Of a stretch of DNA of 30,087 nucleotides, positions 19,201 through 27,531 are shown one piece after another. The notes under the pieces were generated by a model that saw only the letters and a program-made list of their open reading frames with translations, searched no databases and was not told the origin of the DNA. The DNA is taken from NCBI GenBank assembly GCA_023807065.1, contig JAJJLU010003808.1:1-30087 (forward strand), written 5' to 3'. The position numbers and the translations under genes were made by a program. Within the stretch, counting starts at the first letter, position 1; each line of letters starts with the position of its first letter. The stretch comes from Isotricha intestinalis. Lineage: Eukaryota; Ciliophora; Litostomatea; Vestibuliferida; Isotrichidae.

Positions 19201-21106
19201 TAAAGATGATAATTGCCAATATGAATCAAGTGTTAAAAATGGTATTTCTTATGTTAATATTACAGATTGTAAAAATATTCTTATGAATGAACATTCTTTA
19301 AATGAAAATGAAATTTTATTTGCAAAATATGATATTAATAGGACTTTAATGGTTAATCAAGTGCATTATAGTGCATATAATGCTTTAACTAAAGAAGAAC
19401 TAGATATTTCAATATGTGGAAAAGAAGAAGTATTATATAAATTTAATACATCAAATATTAATTTTCAAGAAGCAAAAGATTTATATGAAAAATATGGAGT
19501 TGATGTTTTCAATGCAAATGATACATTCTTTAATGATATTTGTGTTCAATATTATGATGAATTTGAACATGATGTTATATTAAGTGATAGAAGAAAATTT
19601 ATTTTCCAAAATATATCATTATGCGAAAAAAATTGTGAATATTTAGGCTTTGATTGGGAAAAAGAATCAATTAAATGTAAATGTGATTTACAAATGGATT
19701 CTTTAAGTAAAGTCAGTGAATTATCATATACTGTGAATTCTGGAATATTTAATGGAAAAATAAAACAAGGAAGTATAGATTGTATTAAGTGTTATAAATT
19801 AGTTTTTAGTTTTAAACATTGGAAAAAAAATGCAGGAAATTTTGTAATGTTATTTTTTATTGCTTTTCAAGCACCTGCATTAGTTCATTTTCTTTTTTTT
19901 TCTGGTTTTAAACAAGTTTATGCATTTTTAAATCAATTTACTTATGAGATGAAAGGTAATCCTCCAAAAAAGAAAAATAATCAAAACACTGAAGTTAATA
20001 AAAAGATTTCTTCTATAACAACATCAACCATTAAATTTAATCAAATTAATCTTAAAGAAAATTCAAATGATACAAATAGCTATGACAACAATGATAATTC
20101 AAATTCAAATAATAGTGATTCTAATAATAATCCTCAAGAAATAAAAGTCCATCATCAATCATATAATACAATATCTAGAAATAATTTTACTACTGTAAAA
20201 AATTCATCTGAACAAGATTCAATTGATTTAGGTTTACAAGATGATAAAAGAAAAAGACATTCAAAAAGTAATTTAACAAAAAATAAATTGAAATTGATGG
20301 AACAAGAGAAGATAATACATATTAAAGAAGGTTTAAATTCTGGAATATTTATAAATTCTTCAAATGTTTTACAAGAAAAAATAATAAAAGAAAACCAAAC
20401 CGATGCTGAAGTTGAATCATTTGACGATGATGAAATTGATTATTTAAAATTAAATGATGCAATTGAATTTGATCAAAGAAAATTCATATATTTCCTTTTA
20501 AGAATGTGTAAAAAGAAAATTATATTCATTAGACCTATTACAGAGATATCAGTTTTTGAGTCTTTTCCACTCAAAATTGTTATATTATTATTTTATCTTG
20601 CTTGGTATTTTGTTTTTGTTTGTATTTTTTATAAAGATAAGTATTTTGGAAAAAGATATTATACTAAAAAATATTTAAATTTAGGATATATTTTATCTCA
20701 TGAATTAGGAATTAGTGTACTTTCTGCTTTTATAGCTTCTATTATTGGGTTTTTATTTGATTATTTGATAGTTGTGCAAAATAAATTTGTTATTTTGATT
20801 AGATATGAGAAAAATCAAGAGCAATTATTATTGAAACTGTCAAAACAAATGAAAAATTATAAATTAAGGATATTAATATTTTTTGGAGTAAATATTACAT
20901 TTATGTTCTTCTTTTGGTATTATATATCATCATTTTGTGCAGTATTTCCTAAAACTCAATGGGAAATGATAATCATTACTGTTATTGCTTTTATTTTTGG
21001 AGCACTTTTCCAATTTATATTTGCTTTAATAATTACTGGTTTAAGGTTTATTGGATTGAAGTATAAAGAAAAATATACATATAAAATAAGTCAAGTGTTA
21101 TTATAA
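13202..21106 (+). CDS. Giant cysteine-rich (furin-like/GFR repeats) multi-pass surface protein
   Basis: A 2634-residue protein, uninterrupted. A signal peptide (MFLFKKSKFLALIILLFQII) leads into a beta-rich domain, about residues 30-490, with propeller-like strands (LLSNGDVLALSG, FILVEGFNIA). Residues about 494-1940 hold more than twenty cysteine-rich units of the furin-like/growth-factor-receptor kind, with the pattern C-x3-C-x2-C ... C-x2-C, for example CHSNCATCTQSGDETNNNCA and CETCKSCS. Residues 1940-2210 form a membrane-proximal domain. One hydrophobic segment is at about 2213-2236, followed by an Asn/Ser-rich, probably cytoplasmic loop (about 2280-2320), then four segments near 2454-2476, 2504-2524, 2555-2578 and 2589-2619. 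The stretch WYYISSFCAVFPKTQ in the fourth resembles, from memory, a membrane module on large surface proteins of other protists. An adhesion or sensing role at the plasma membrane is inferred. Ends in TAA. Confidence 0.9.
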   Translation: MFLFKKSKFLALIILLFQIIKIKLEEEVETAKNPATRYKIFASSNNYPRPLLLSNGDVLALSGDPGKMSRYNKNAELIYSDINIPNYEPNAAIKQFTDDLDGNNRFILVEGFNIAEEGNGTMNIFLLNDKGLIKKTQYDDAKVHSYKIDIYILNDNLPLISFVKAKDNKRWVQIQKYSLDSNNDFKPVGTLIEVETTNNYISCAQGNNYICCMYITGNCVETSLIIKNDLSSKNSVKIYDAPDCPFDKIVWLKDNRFVFTFQKEKIIRYAVKDVKNDNEYQDVLTNYNDDQLLKDCQKNTMKTDATKFTDDTFVISCVTSSNLAHIEVVTVKGNNKETKNIISKNAVVDFPFVSKFSDNFMSIFYNYNKTSNKENEKGDNVFEILFYPSCSDYKAGEIFINSRTKKPFSLINSVVEGTGDTEEGTLMVYFPENISAGTLKINGTETIIKAGDTQSVDTKYIFTSGFQYGDIYFQFAGKRKDKVGRYCWMIFTVKDCNEGCYTCAQYGDYYHKYCFGCNKTGGYYPVNEDVEKEAAGKTHEASIETESEYAINCFGKGSKTYEGHYFDPKSESFLKCKESCEFCVDAGSEGNHTCKSCAASYFMQIIEGHENDPGNCFNTSGIPNGYYLNGEVIQKCDISCITCESNSKNCKECNINDGYYKNEKNTSSCLKEAPSENFYKDESGVEIIWRECYSSCKTCSRGGSDSSQNCDSCVTNHYKIDGDTNNNCIYPKPTNYYLDEDSHTYKKCEESCSECFGGKTDTTMNCNGCAENYHPIIESNKDCYNEDTIGDNYYLNTKTGNYEHCNDACKKCEEYSELSDATKCKAKQCMTRYTYKSDDYTQCESITKTLEKYSLITDPSDSSNQYFQKCNEGCKTCSSGEINGCTSCDNSNDYYMKEEDLNENNYQCYYHPTKSTLSEEDKSKDEASKYYVKTEEGDPTKYYLVECFTNCKRCSLGGTAENNNCDECEELYYPKSNVEKSCANNPEGYYFDNSDNKYHPCHSNCATCTQSGDETNNNCATCKDGFTQEEQSSGLYNCVGGCPNINQAYSNTSSDKECIDCDNKLFINGLYCINCDKTDKKYHILGETQCLNEKPSNYYEENDGFGTITKCPNACATCEKCTTDCNGRSVNCLTCSSLSPIKSNNYCYANCREIDNTKPYLYNGDCYANCNAFYYLVSNDVTGKCDKCTTEKKYLLKNGNECKDSIPEGYALIDDSNYQFLYEKCYETCKSCSSVSNDPNNQKCTSCLSTYFLRIGSTNCDEKCDDTNDGYYVKDTTNRKCINCNSNSNSNDATQKSLVYHYFGVNECIERPNTGFYLVDPATGTIKNCDDPNCLLCNPKYNTDNTEIIGSTCTKCSESNHKILYDGSCVDECPNEKFGIMDNECVNCKNYNDKTMYNVNGVCVETIPSDYVVKDEDYNYAVQCNIECGTCVLDINKNIKCTSCKDPYFQKYKSKDLTTSIVTCERTCGSYLIEDKSDPNNQKCINCKDSGLYFLDGTCVTRNSESGINMNYYVSQIAGEKEYNYLKPCHSNCETCNEGPTSIKDNCASCPNDKGLLDSNCVSSCEPNRVMINKRCVNCASLSDSDNNPKYKLNDICITKAEKEQKESEGAHLIVINSDFNILSDCTSPCLSCELDDSNNQICLTCVNGFFLQPNSNECLTHCNNFRYTVRNSDKNLCENCKDSGKFYYNGDCVNKNSEFENFYEAQTEPEKTYGVIYECYTNCAKCSKGEEIIDGVLQMNCDECKSNFYHDLLPSTNCISDCGEKLGVDKSDINNKKCVNCKNYGDAPHYKLLIEDSTDNEVECIPSKIDGYYISDENYNILEPCDPSCKTCENAADYCTECNLNYISHPYSPNKCIEECTTAFWYVDDNNIYKCSENCNSIIDSRRPNKGGNQCVNKCNDNECVFCKNTHSYYVYNNNCVNACPNGYTVGSDSYTCQIEVIEENKCNTQIEPLRRDVKIESLFSATDEWIDNYLRKYNNDLVKNVDILFGKNITLQIFKDDNCQYESSVKNGISYVNITDCKNILMNEHSLNENEILFAKYDINRTLMVNQVHYSAYNALTKEELDISICGKEEVLYKFNTSNINFQEAKDLYEKYGVDVFNANDTFFNDICVQYYDEFEHDVILSDRRKFIFQNISLCEKNCEYLGFDWEKESIKCKCDLQMDSLSKVSELSYTVNSGIFNGKIKQGSIDCIKCYKLVFSFKHWKKNAGNFVMLFFIAFQAPALVHFLFFSGFKQVYAFLNQFTYEMKGNPPKKKNNQNTEVNKKISSITTSTIKFNQINLKENSNDTNSYDNNDNSNSNNSDSNNNPQEIKVHHQSYNTISRNNFTTVKNSSEQDSIDLGLQDDKRKRHSKSNLTKNKLKLMEQEKIIHIKEGLNSGIFINSSNVLQEKIIKENQTDAEVESFDDDEIDYLKLNDAIEFDQRKFIYFLLRMCKKKIIFIRPITEISVFESFPLKIVILLFYLAWYFVFVCIFYKDKYFGKRYYTKKYLNLGYILSHELGISVLSAFIASIIGFLFDYLIVVQNKFVILIRYEKNQEQLLLKLSKQMKNYKLRILIFFGVNITFMFFFWYYISSFCAVFPKTQWEMIIITVIAFIFGALFQFIFALIITGLRFIGLKYKEKYTYKISQVLL

Positions 21107-23397
21107 ATAATGGTTTTAAAAATTTGTTTATTTTTTAAATGAATTTTTTTTCTATTATCATAGACATTAAAAATTTATTTTATATTTAGTTTCTAAAATC
21201 AAAATTTTAACAATTAAAAGAATATTATCTCTATTTTTTTGAGTCACTCTCATAATTTTGGAATGTAAATTTAAAGGATACGACAAAAAACTGTGATTTA
21301 TTTGTAAATACAAAAATCTTATTAAAATAATTTTCCCTTAATTCCCTTTTATAAAAGTTAAAATATTTTTAATTTTAATTTAAATTACTTTTTGTGCCTG
21401 TGATGTTATATATTAAATCCATCTTTTTATATTATTGTTACTTTAAATAAAAATTATTTTACCTAAATGAAGATGGTATTCTAAATAAAAAATGTCGAAT
21501 AAATTTTTTTTAATATATATTTTATGTGTTCTTTTTTCTCTTATTTCTTTTGATTAATTGAAATAATTTTTTTTTAAATTCTTAATTTTTATTATTTATA
21601 TATAAATAAATTTTATCTCCAATATTATTTAATTATATTCTTTAATTCTATTATATATATTCAATTAATGATTTTCAAATCAATAGAAATATCATCAATA
21701 TATAATTTATTTTTTTATTTCTTTTCATTTTAGAAAAAAGAATATTTCATCATTGAAATTAACGTAACACAGTTATAAATTCATAAATGTGAATTGTATA
21801 TCAAAATCAGATCAAAGATAATTGAATAAAGTATATTATTTCTGATTTATTTATTTTTCTTTCATATTTAAATTTTTAATTCCCTTTAATTATAATATAA
21901 TCTATATATTATTTTAAAAAAATATCACAAATATAAACCATATAAATTATATAAATCATTTTTTATTCATTTTTTTTCAATTCAATTTAATAAATCATTG
22001 ATTAAAATTATTTTAAAATAAAAAGAATAATTATATTAAAATAATAAGTTTAAAAATATTTATTATTTGATACTTATTTTGGAAACCGAAAATTCATTTA
22101 AAAAATATTAAATTTTCTCTTAAACTCAATTACATATAAAATCAATAAACTTTTCTCTTAAAAACAAAATACAAATCCAACGTCTTAGAGCAAACAATCA
22201 ATATTTTAAATCATGAATCAATCATCTTTATCTAAACAATAAATGACCCCATTACATTTATTACTTTAATTCAGAAAAAAATTAATTTTTCAATGATCAT
22301 CATTCCCTTCATTTTTTATCACATCCACTTATCATCCATAATTATTCTCTTAACTTTTATAACATTATTTTAAATTTCTATTTTTTAAAATAAACTATAA
22401 TTATATAATTTTTATAATATTTCATATATTTTCATCTTTATTTCCTTTCTGGTTCTATCCTAAAAATTATAAGATTAATTGGTCAGAATGAACTATTAAT
22501 TTTTTCAAGATTTTATTAAATTTATTGGTATTAAAAAGAGTTTATCTCTTTTAAATAAATATTTTCCCTTTTGACAAAAATAAAATGTTTTTTTGGTTTT
22601 AGAAGTATTAGGATATAATAAAAATTCTATAGTTTAAAAGAAGAAAGGGAGAAGAATTTATTTATCTTATGAATGAAAATCGTGTAAATAAGGAAGGAAT
22701 AATTTTTATAAGAAAACTAATTTTTGAATCATTTTTGGGAAATTCAAATTACTTAACACTGTTTAAAAAAATGTAATTAAAAAAAAGAGTTGTTTATTTC
22801 AAAGAAATTACAATCAAATTAATAATTCGGAGAATATATAAAAAAATGTCTTTTTCTTTGAATTATATTTTACAATATAAGTGTTTCTTTTAATTTGTTT
22901 TCATTAAAATCATTGTCTGAAATGTCAAAATTAAAATAATGTATTTTTTTAGTATATAAATAAAGCTCTAGTTTATCTTAATTGAAAATTTTTTATTATT
23001 TTCAATAATATGTTTAATTAAAAAATTAGAATCCAAATATCTTGTGTATTTCATCTAAGGTATTATTTTAAATTAAATAAATTTTATATTATAAAAAAAT
23101 ATGATAAAAATATTAAATAAAAATATAAATGATTGAATTTTTAATTAATATTTTAAATTGATTATTATAAAATTACACCAGCAAAGAAGTAAAACAATTT
23201 TCAAAGAAATTAAAAATTTTATATAAAGCCAAAATAATCGTTATTTTTATTTGTGTGAAATTTAATTGATATTATAATAATATAAATTTTTGGAAGAAAG
23301 AAATAAAATAAATCTTTTAAAAAATATTAAATTAAAAATAATTTATAAACATATAATTATATATACATTAATCTTAAAATAAATATAAAATAATTCA
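21107..23397. other. 2.3 kb gene desert, extremely AT-rich
   Basis: The longest stretch without a supported gene. It is dominated by A/T homopolymers and TA-rich strings. The single coding-like part is a plus-strand frame at 22633-22893, listed separately. The last 60 bases before the orphan secreted gene are AT-only with TATA-like strings (ATATAATTATATATAC). No RNA gene, hairpin of note or mobile element seen. Confidence 0.5.
22633..22893 (+). pseudogene. Possible small coding remnant, unidentified
   Basis: A plus-strand frame between a TAG (22630) and a TAA (22891) is open except for one TAA at 22774-22776. It includes an ATG at 22669 that would give a 35-residue peptide (MNENRVNKEGIIFIRKLIFE at its start) and continues after the stop with LKKRVVYFKEITIKLIIRRI. 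Gly, Glu, Arg and Val are more frequent than in surrounding frames. About seven stops would be expected by chance over this length. No family is recognised, and chance remains possible. Confidence 0.22.
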
Positions 23398-24060
23398 ATG
23401 AGAGCGACTTTACTTTTGGTATTGCTTTTAATCAACTCAGTACACAATTCTGATTTTATAAGAAAAATGGTTAAACAAGTATCAGCTCAATGTCCAGAAA
23501 TGAAAAAAATGTTAGAAAAAGATCCAGGATTCAAAGCATCAGCATTAAGACCAATAGTAGGAAGAGGATTTACTTATTATCATCAAAAACTTGAAGGAGT
23601 ATTTTATGGAGGAGTAATGGGAGATGTAATGAATGATTTTCTTCAAGATGTTGGTGATGATATGCAATTTGAAAATAAAGATCAAAAAAAGAAATTTGTA
23701 AATTTATTTGCACTTTCTGAATTTTCTGGTTCTAATTTCCTTCTTATGCCTAGAATCATGTTTAAAGCTAAAGATCCTGTAAATAAAGGAAGATTCTTTG
23801 TTGGTTTATCTGAAAAAAGAAATGATGATTCTGTTGATTTCCTATTTTTAAATGTTAGAACTTCTTTTCAATTAGCTCCTGATGTTTTCCTTGCTACTAA
23901 AAGTGATAGAACTTTATTCTGGGGAAAAAGTGAACAATATCTTATTACAAGACCAAGATTTTTAACTATGGATCAAGCAGAAAAATTATTTACTTTCTTC
24001 CAAATTTCTATGTTCCAAAGTGCTGAAAAAATTCTCAATTATGTAAAAGCTTTAGAATAA
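23398..24060 (+). CDS. Small secreted orphan protein, unknown function
   Basis: A 220-residue protein starting with a clear signal peptide (MRATLLLVLLLINSVHNS). The mature part has one cysteine (C32), no membrane segment and a mixed alpha/beta look: an N-terminal helix (MVKQVSAQCPEMKKMLEKDP), a Gly/Tyr-rich stretch (GRGFTYYHQKLEGVFYGGVM), several beta-like strands (FLLMPRIMFKAKD, RFFVGLSEKRN, VDFLFLNVRT) and a final amphipathic helix. I do not recognise a family. Codon use leans more to C-ending Phe codons (TTC) and GGA than its neighbours, as seen in the centrin gene, which hints at strong expression. The absence of a retention signal suggests secretion or a vacuolar lumen. It follows the 2.3 kb desert, and converges on the second pepsin-fold gene. 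Ends in TAA. Confidence 0.88.
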   Translation: MRATLLLVLLLINSVHNSDFIRKMVKQVSAQCPEMKKMLEKDPGFKASALRPIVGRGFTYYHQKLEGVFYGGVMGDVMNDFLQDVGDDMQFENKDQKKKFVNLFALSEFSGSNFLLMPRIMFKAKDPVNKGRFFVGLSEKRNDDSVDFLFLNVRTSFQLAPDVFLATKSDRTLFWGKSEQYLITRPRFLTMDQAEKLFTFFQISMFQSAEKILNYVKALE

Positions 24061-24502
24061 AAAATATTTTTTTATTATTAGAAAAAATACAATCTGATAA
24101 CAGACATTTCTTTTTATAAACTTTATATTATTTTAAGAAGGTTAAATTTAAATAATCTTTTTTTTCTTTAAATTTTTATATTTAAAGTAAATTTAGTAAT
24201 TAATGGTTTATTACCTATAATATTTCTTTTATTTATATTTATTAATATGATTTTTTTCGAAAAATAATATAAGAAGTTTCACATTTATAAATTGATTTAT
24301 TTACATTTAATGTAAATATTTATAATTCATATAAAATAATTTTTTTAAAGTAATTTAAATACAATGAAATTTTATGATTATGAATATAATAATTATTAAG
24401 TCATTTTTTATTGATATTTTCTGAAAGAATAATTATAATAAACTAAATAAATTGTAAATATTTTTAATAAACCAAAAATGATTTTAATTTTTATAAATTA
24501 AT
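24061..24502. other. Convergent 3' intergenic spacer
   Basis: The spacer between two converging genes. Very AT-rich with T-runs just past both stops. No gene or structured repeat seen. Confidence 0.55.
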
Positions 24503-25837
24503 TTAATTAAAAATTAAGTTTGAATAATCATTATCCAAATCTAACTCCTTTGCTTTATATCTTTTCTTCTTCATTAATTTATTTTTCATTATTAAGTAAA
24601 TTAAAAGAATTAATATTCCAATCAAAATAAATAAAAATATAATTTTAATAAAAGATGGATTTGTAGGAACAATTCTATTTTTATCATAAAAGCCAATAGT
24701 TTTAAGATCTTGATCAAAAACCATTGTATATTTTTTAAAAAATGGTTTTCCCAAATTCCATATATTTTCATTTTTTCTTAATAATACCATAAAATAATAT
24801 TTATCATCATATAACTCAAACAAATCATGATAATCAAATTCAAAAGTCATATTAATTTCTTTCAATATAAATTTTAATGGTTTAACATTTGAAATATTAA
24901 CATCTTTATCACAAATATAAATAAAATTATTAGTAGAAGTCTTACTTAATGTAACTTGTTTAGACCAACATTTATTTATTTTCAATTGTTCAATAAAAAA
25001 ATATTTATCAACATGAGCTTTATAATCTTGATTTGAATAAATCATTCCATATTCAAGATTTATTGTTGCTTTATTTCTATAACTAAAAGACTTATCTCCA
25101 TATGTTATATTATCAAAAAGAATTTGCCACTGAGAACCTTCTTCAAAATGTTGGATTTTCGTTTCAACATAATTATTTTTATTATAATTTTTATCATATT
25201 CATGAGGATATCCTCCTATTATAAATTCTCCTTTATCATATTCAGTATATTGAAAATAAAATGAATATGATGATATAATTTTTTTCTCTATTAATTGATT
25301 TATGAAATTTTTATTTTTTAATAATGCTTCTTTTTTGTGTTTCTTATATCTTTCATTTAATCCAATCATGCCAGCTTTCGTTGTTTTTGAAATTTGAGGA
25401 TCTATATCAATGCTAAGGAAAAAATTCATATTATTTATTTTTTTATCATTTATAAAAAAATCATCATTAGAATCATATGCAGATTTAAATGGTAAAAAAA
25501 AGAATGATTCTAAAGTATCATTTTTTTTTCGAAAAGTTTCGGATTTTTTTTCTTCAAATTTTGTATAATTTCCTGTATTATCTGAGCCAATAATAAATAA
25601 TGAATATTCAGAAAATCTCAATGATATTGGGAGAGTTTGATGATTGCTTCCAACAACTAAATTTATAATTAAATCATTAAAAACTAAGTTCTCAGGATTA
25701 AATTTTCCTTCTATTGATTGAAATAAATAATTTCTAGAAAAAGGGAAACGAATTATATTTGAAGTACATACATTTAGTTTGATAATAATAATATATTTAA
25801 TTAAAAAGATTTTAAATTTATTCATTTGTTTGTTCAT
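24503..25837 (-). CDS. Second membrane-anchored pepsin-fold protein, catalytically dead
   Basis: A 444-residue paralogue of the protein at 10672, with the same plan: hydrophobic signal (about residues 8-25), pepsin-fold ectodomain, transmembrane helix about 399-417 and a basic tail. Matching landmarks are VVGSNHQTLPISL, GEFIIGGYPHEY, and WNLGKPFFKKYTMVFDQD followed by GFYD. Both catalytic aspartates are gone: the first is R74 (motif RFSEY, parallel to KSSEY in the paralogue) and the second is E262 in LEYG. It cannot work as a normal aspartic protease. The tail KKKRYKAKELDLDNDY repeats the ELDL-x2-DY motif of the paralogue. The start used is the first ATG; a second ATG four codons on would serve equally. 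It is oriented opposite to the paralogue and 12.5 kb away, so this is not a simple tandem duplication. Ends in TAA. Confidence 0.85.
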   Translation of the reverse strand: MNKQMNKFKIFLIKYIIIIKLNVCTSNIIRFPFSRNYLFQSIEGKFNPENLVFNDLIINLVVGSNHQTLPISLRFSEYSLFIIGSDNTGNYTKFEEKKSETFRKKNDTLESFFFLPFKSAYDSNDDFFINDKKINNMNFFLSIDIDPQISKTTKAGMIGLNERYKKHKKEALLKNKNFINQLIEKKIISSYSFYFQYTEYDKGEFIIGGYPHEYDKNYNKNNYVETKIQHFEEGSQWQILFDNITYGDKSFSYRNKATINLEYGMIYSNQDYKAHVDKYFFIEQLKINKCWSKQVTLSKTSTNNFIYICDKDVNISNVKPLKFILKEINMTFEFDYHDLFELYDDKYYFMVLLRKNENIWNLGKPFFKKYTMVFDQDLKTIGFYDKNRIVPTNPSFIKIIFLFILIGILILLIYLIMKNKLMKKKRYKAKELDLDNDYSNLIFN

Positions 25838-26072
25838 TTATTTTATAATTTTAAAAATTTTGACATTTATATTATATTATCTTATTATATTTCATATTTA
25901 TTATTTGGTTTAATTTTTTTTATAGAAAATATATTTAAAATGTAATGGTAAAAAATTTCAATAAATTTCACATTTAAAAATATTTAATAATCAAAAAAAT
26001 ATTAATCTTATGTAATAAAAATAAATTTTTTATTAAAATATTGATGGACCAAAAAATAGGCATTTTAAATTA

Positions 26073-26666
26073 TTATAATTGATTTAACAAATCATCTAAT
26101 TCATTATCTCCACTTTTAAAATTTTTAAGATCAATTTTATTTTGTTGTTGATAAATAGGTTGTTTAACACTACCAGGTAATTCTTCATTAATTTGATATC
26201 CAGCTTCTCTAAGAACTTGTTGATAAAGTTGATTACTTTCATATTCATCATCATCATATATATTATCTAAAGCATCACTTATCATATCACTTTTCATTTC
26301 TAATTTTTCATTTAATTTCATAATATTTTTTGCATTATTTTGCAAATTTCCTATATTCATATTTCTATTTGCTAAATTCATTGCATTTGCACTACTTTCT
26401 AAAGCTTTATTTATTGTATTTAATGAATTGGCATTTTGAACTTTCATTTTCATTCCACTCATTTGACCTGATATTTTTTCCAAATTTTTAGATTGATTTT
26501 GCATTCTTACTATATCTTTTGCCATCATCTTTGCTCCTGCTTGATTACCACTTTGAGCCATTTTTTTAAAGGCTTCTAAATTTTTCATTCTTTGTCTATC
26601 TAATTTTTCTTTTTCTCTTTCTATTGTTCTTCTACTTTTATCAATTGCCCGTTGTTCTGATTTCAT
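26073..26666 (-). CDS. ESCRT-III subunit, Vps2/CHMP2-like, N-terminus apparently incomplete
   Basis: A 197-residue Snf7-domain protein. The charged helical hairpin reads MKSEQRAIDKSRRTIEREKE, then GNQAGAKMMAKDIVRMQNQS, which matches Vps2/CHMP2 ('NQRAL.rA.RELdRER', 'G....a.i.AKDlVR.R') better than other ESCRT-III classes. The middle (SDMISDALDNIYDDDE) is the acidic linker region. The C-terminus GDNELDDLLNQL fits a MIM1-like motif that would recruit the Vps4 ATPase. The protein should polymerise on membranes for budding and scission in endosomes, cytokinesis or repair. Compared with the family it lacks about 14 N-terminal residues (the 'FG...TPEE.LR' part, which inserts in membrane). A TAG-T just before the ATG (acceptor-like AG at 26668-26669) would allow an upstream exon, but I could not find one. 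Ends in TAA. Confidence 0.88.
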   Translation of the reverse strand: MKSEQRAIDKSRRTIEREKEKLDRQRMKNLEAFKKMAQSGNQAGAKMMAKDIVRMQNQSKNLEKISGQMSGMKMKVQNANSLNTINKALESSANAMNLANRNMNIGNLQNNAKNIMKLNEKLEMKSDMISDALDNIYDDDEYESNQLYQQVLREAGYQINEELPGSVKQPIYQQQNKIDLKNFKSGDNELDDLLNQL

Positions 26667-27531
26667 ACTATTTGGATTTATTTTATATTATTTTTATCTT
26701 TTTATTTTAAATAATTATTATTTTTTTATTTTTTTTCAAATATTTTCAAATAATTCTTTATTATTATTCTCAAAACCATAAATAAGTTAAATACTTTTAT
26801 TTTCTTTTTTTTAAGATTATGTTTTTTCATATATATAGTATTAAAAATTATAAAAATATTATTTTTCAAACTATTTTATTGAATAAAAAATGAATTTTTT
26901 GAATTTAATTGGAGAAAATAAACTTATTATATAAATTGATGATTTTTTATTTTTAAAGTTTTTATTAATAAAAACAAGATTAAAAGAGTTTAAAGTATAA
27001 AAAACATTATATAATTTATAAATTAAATTTCATTGTACAAAATTCTAATGTAGAAAAAGGATTATATAAATATTTTTGATTTTAAAACAATCAATTTTAA
27101 ATAATTTTATAATAGATAATTACATGAACAAACATTAATATGATAAAATTTTTTTGATTTTCTTAACATTTTATTGATTCCCATCTAATCCTCAAGATAT
27201 AAAAATATGAATAGATTTCAGAACAAAGTGAATTTATTGGTGTATTAAATAATATCTTCTTTCATTAAAGAGATATTTTTTAATGTTGTTATATTTTAAA
27301 AGATAAAATTATTTTTGAAAATATTCTGGAAATTGAAATAATTCATCCATACTACAATTTTTCAAAAAAATGAATTTTTAATTTATAATTATTTATAACA
27401 AAAATTCTAAAATCAATATAATATATTTAAATTAAAATAAATTTTATAAAAACATTAAAAAAAAATCTAAAATAAAAAAATAATTTGCTGCATATATAAC
27501 CCATTAAAATAAAATAAAACATATAAAAGAA
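26667..27531. other. Divergent upstream region of ESCRT-III and centrin genes
   Basis: The 0.9 kb between two divergent genes. Very AT-rich with no gene. Any missing 5' exon of the ESCRT-III gene should lie in the part near 26670-27200; I found no frame there with its expected 'TPEE' motif. About 45 bases before centrin's ATG is a TATA-like CATATATAAC in a locally GC-richer context (GCTGCATATATAACCC), the best core promoter candidate in the window. Confidence 0.45.

Noticed and set aside
21107..23397. Search for tRNA, other RNA genes, mobile elements or CRISPR-like arrays in the desert.
   Set aside because: No GC-richer cloverleaf-sized segment, no terminal repeats, no transposase-like frame and no regularly spaced repeats were seen.
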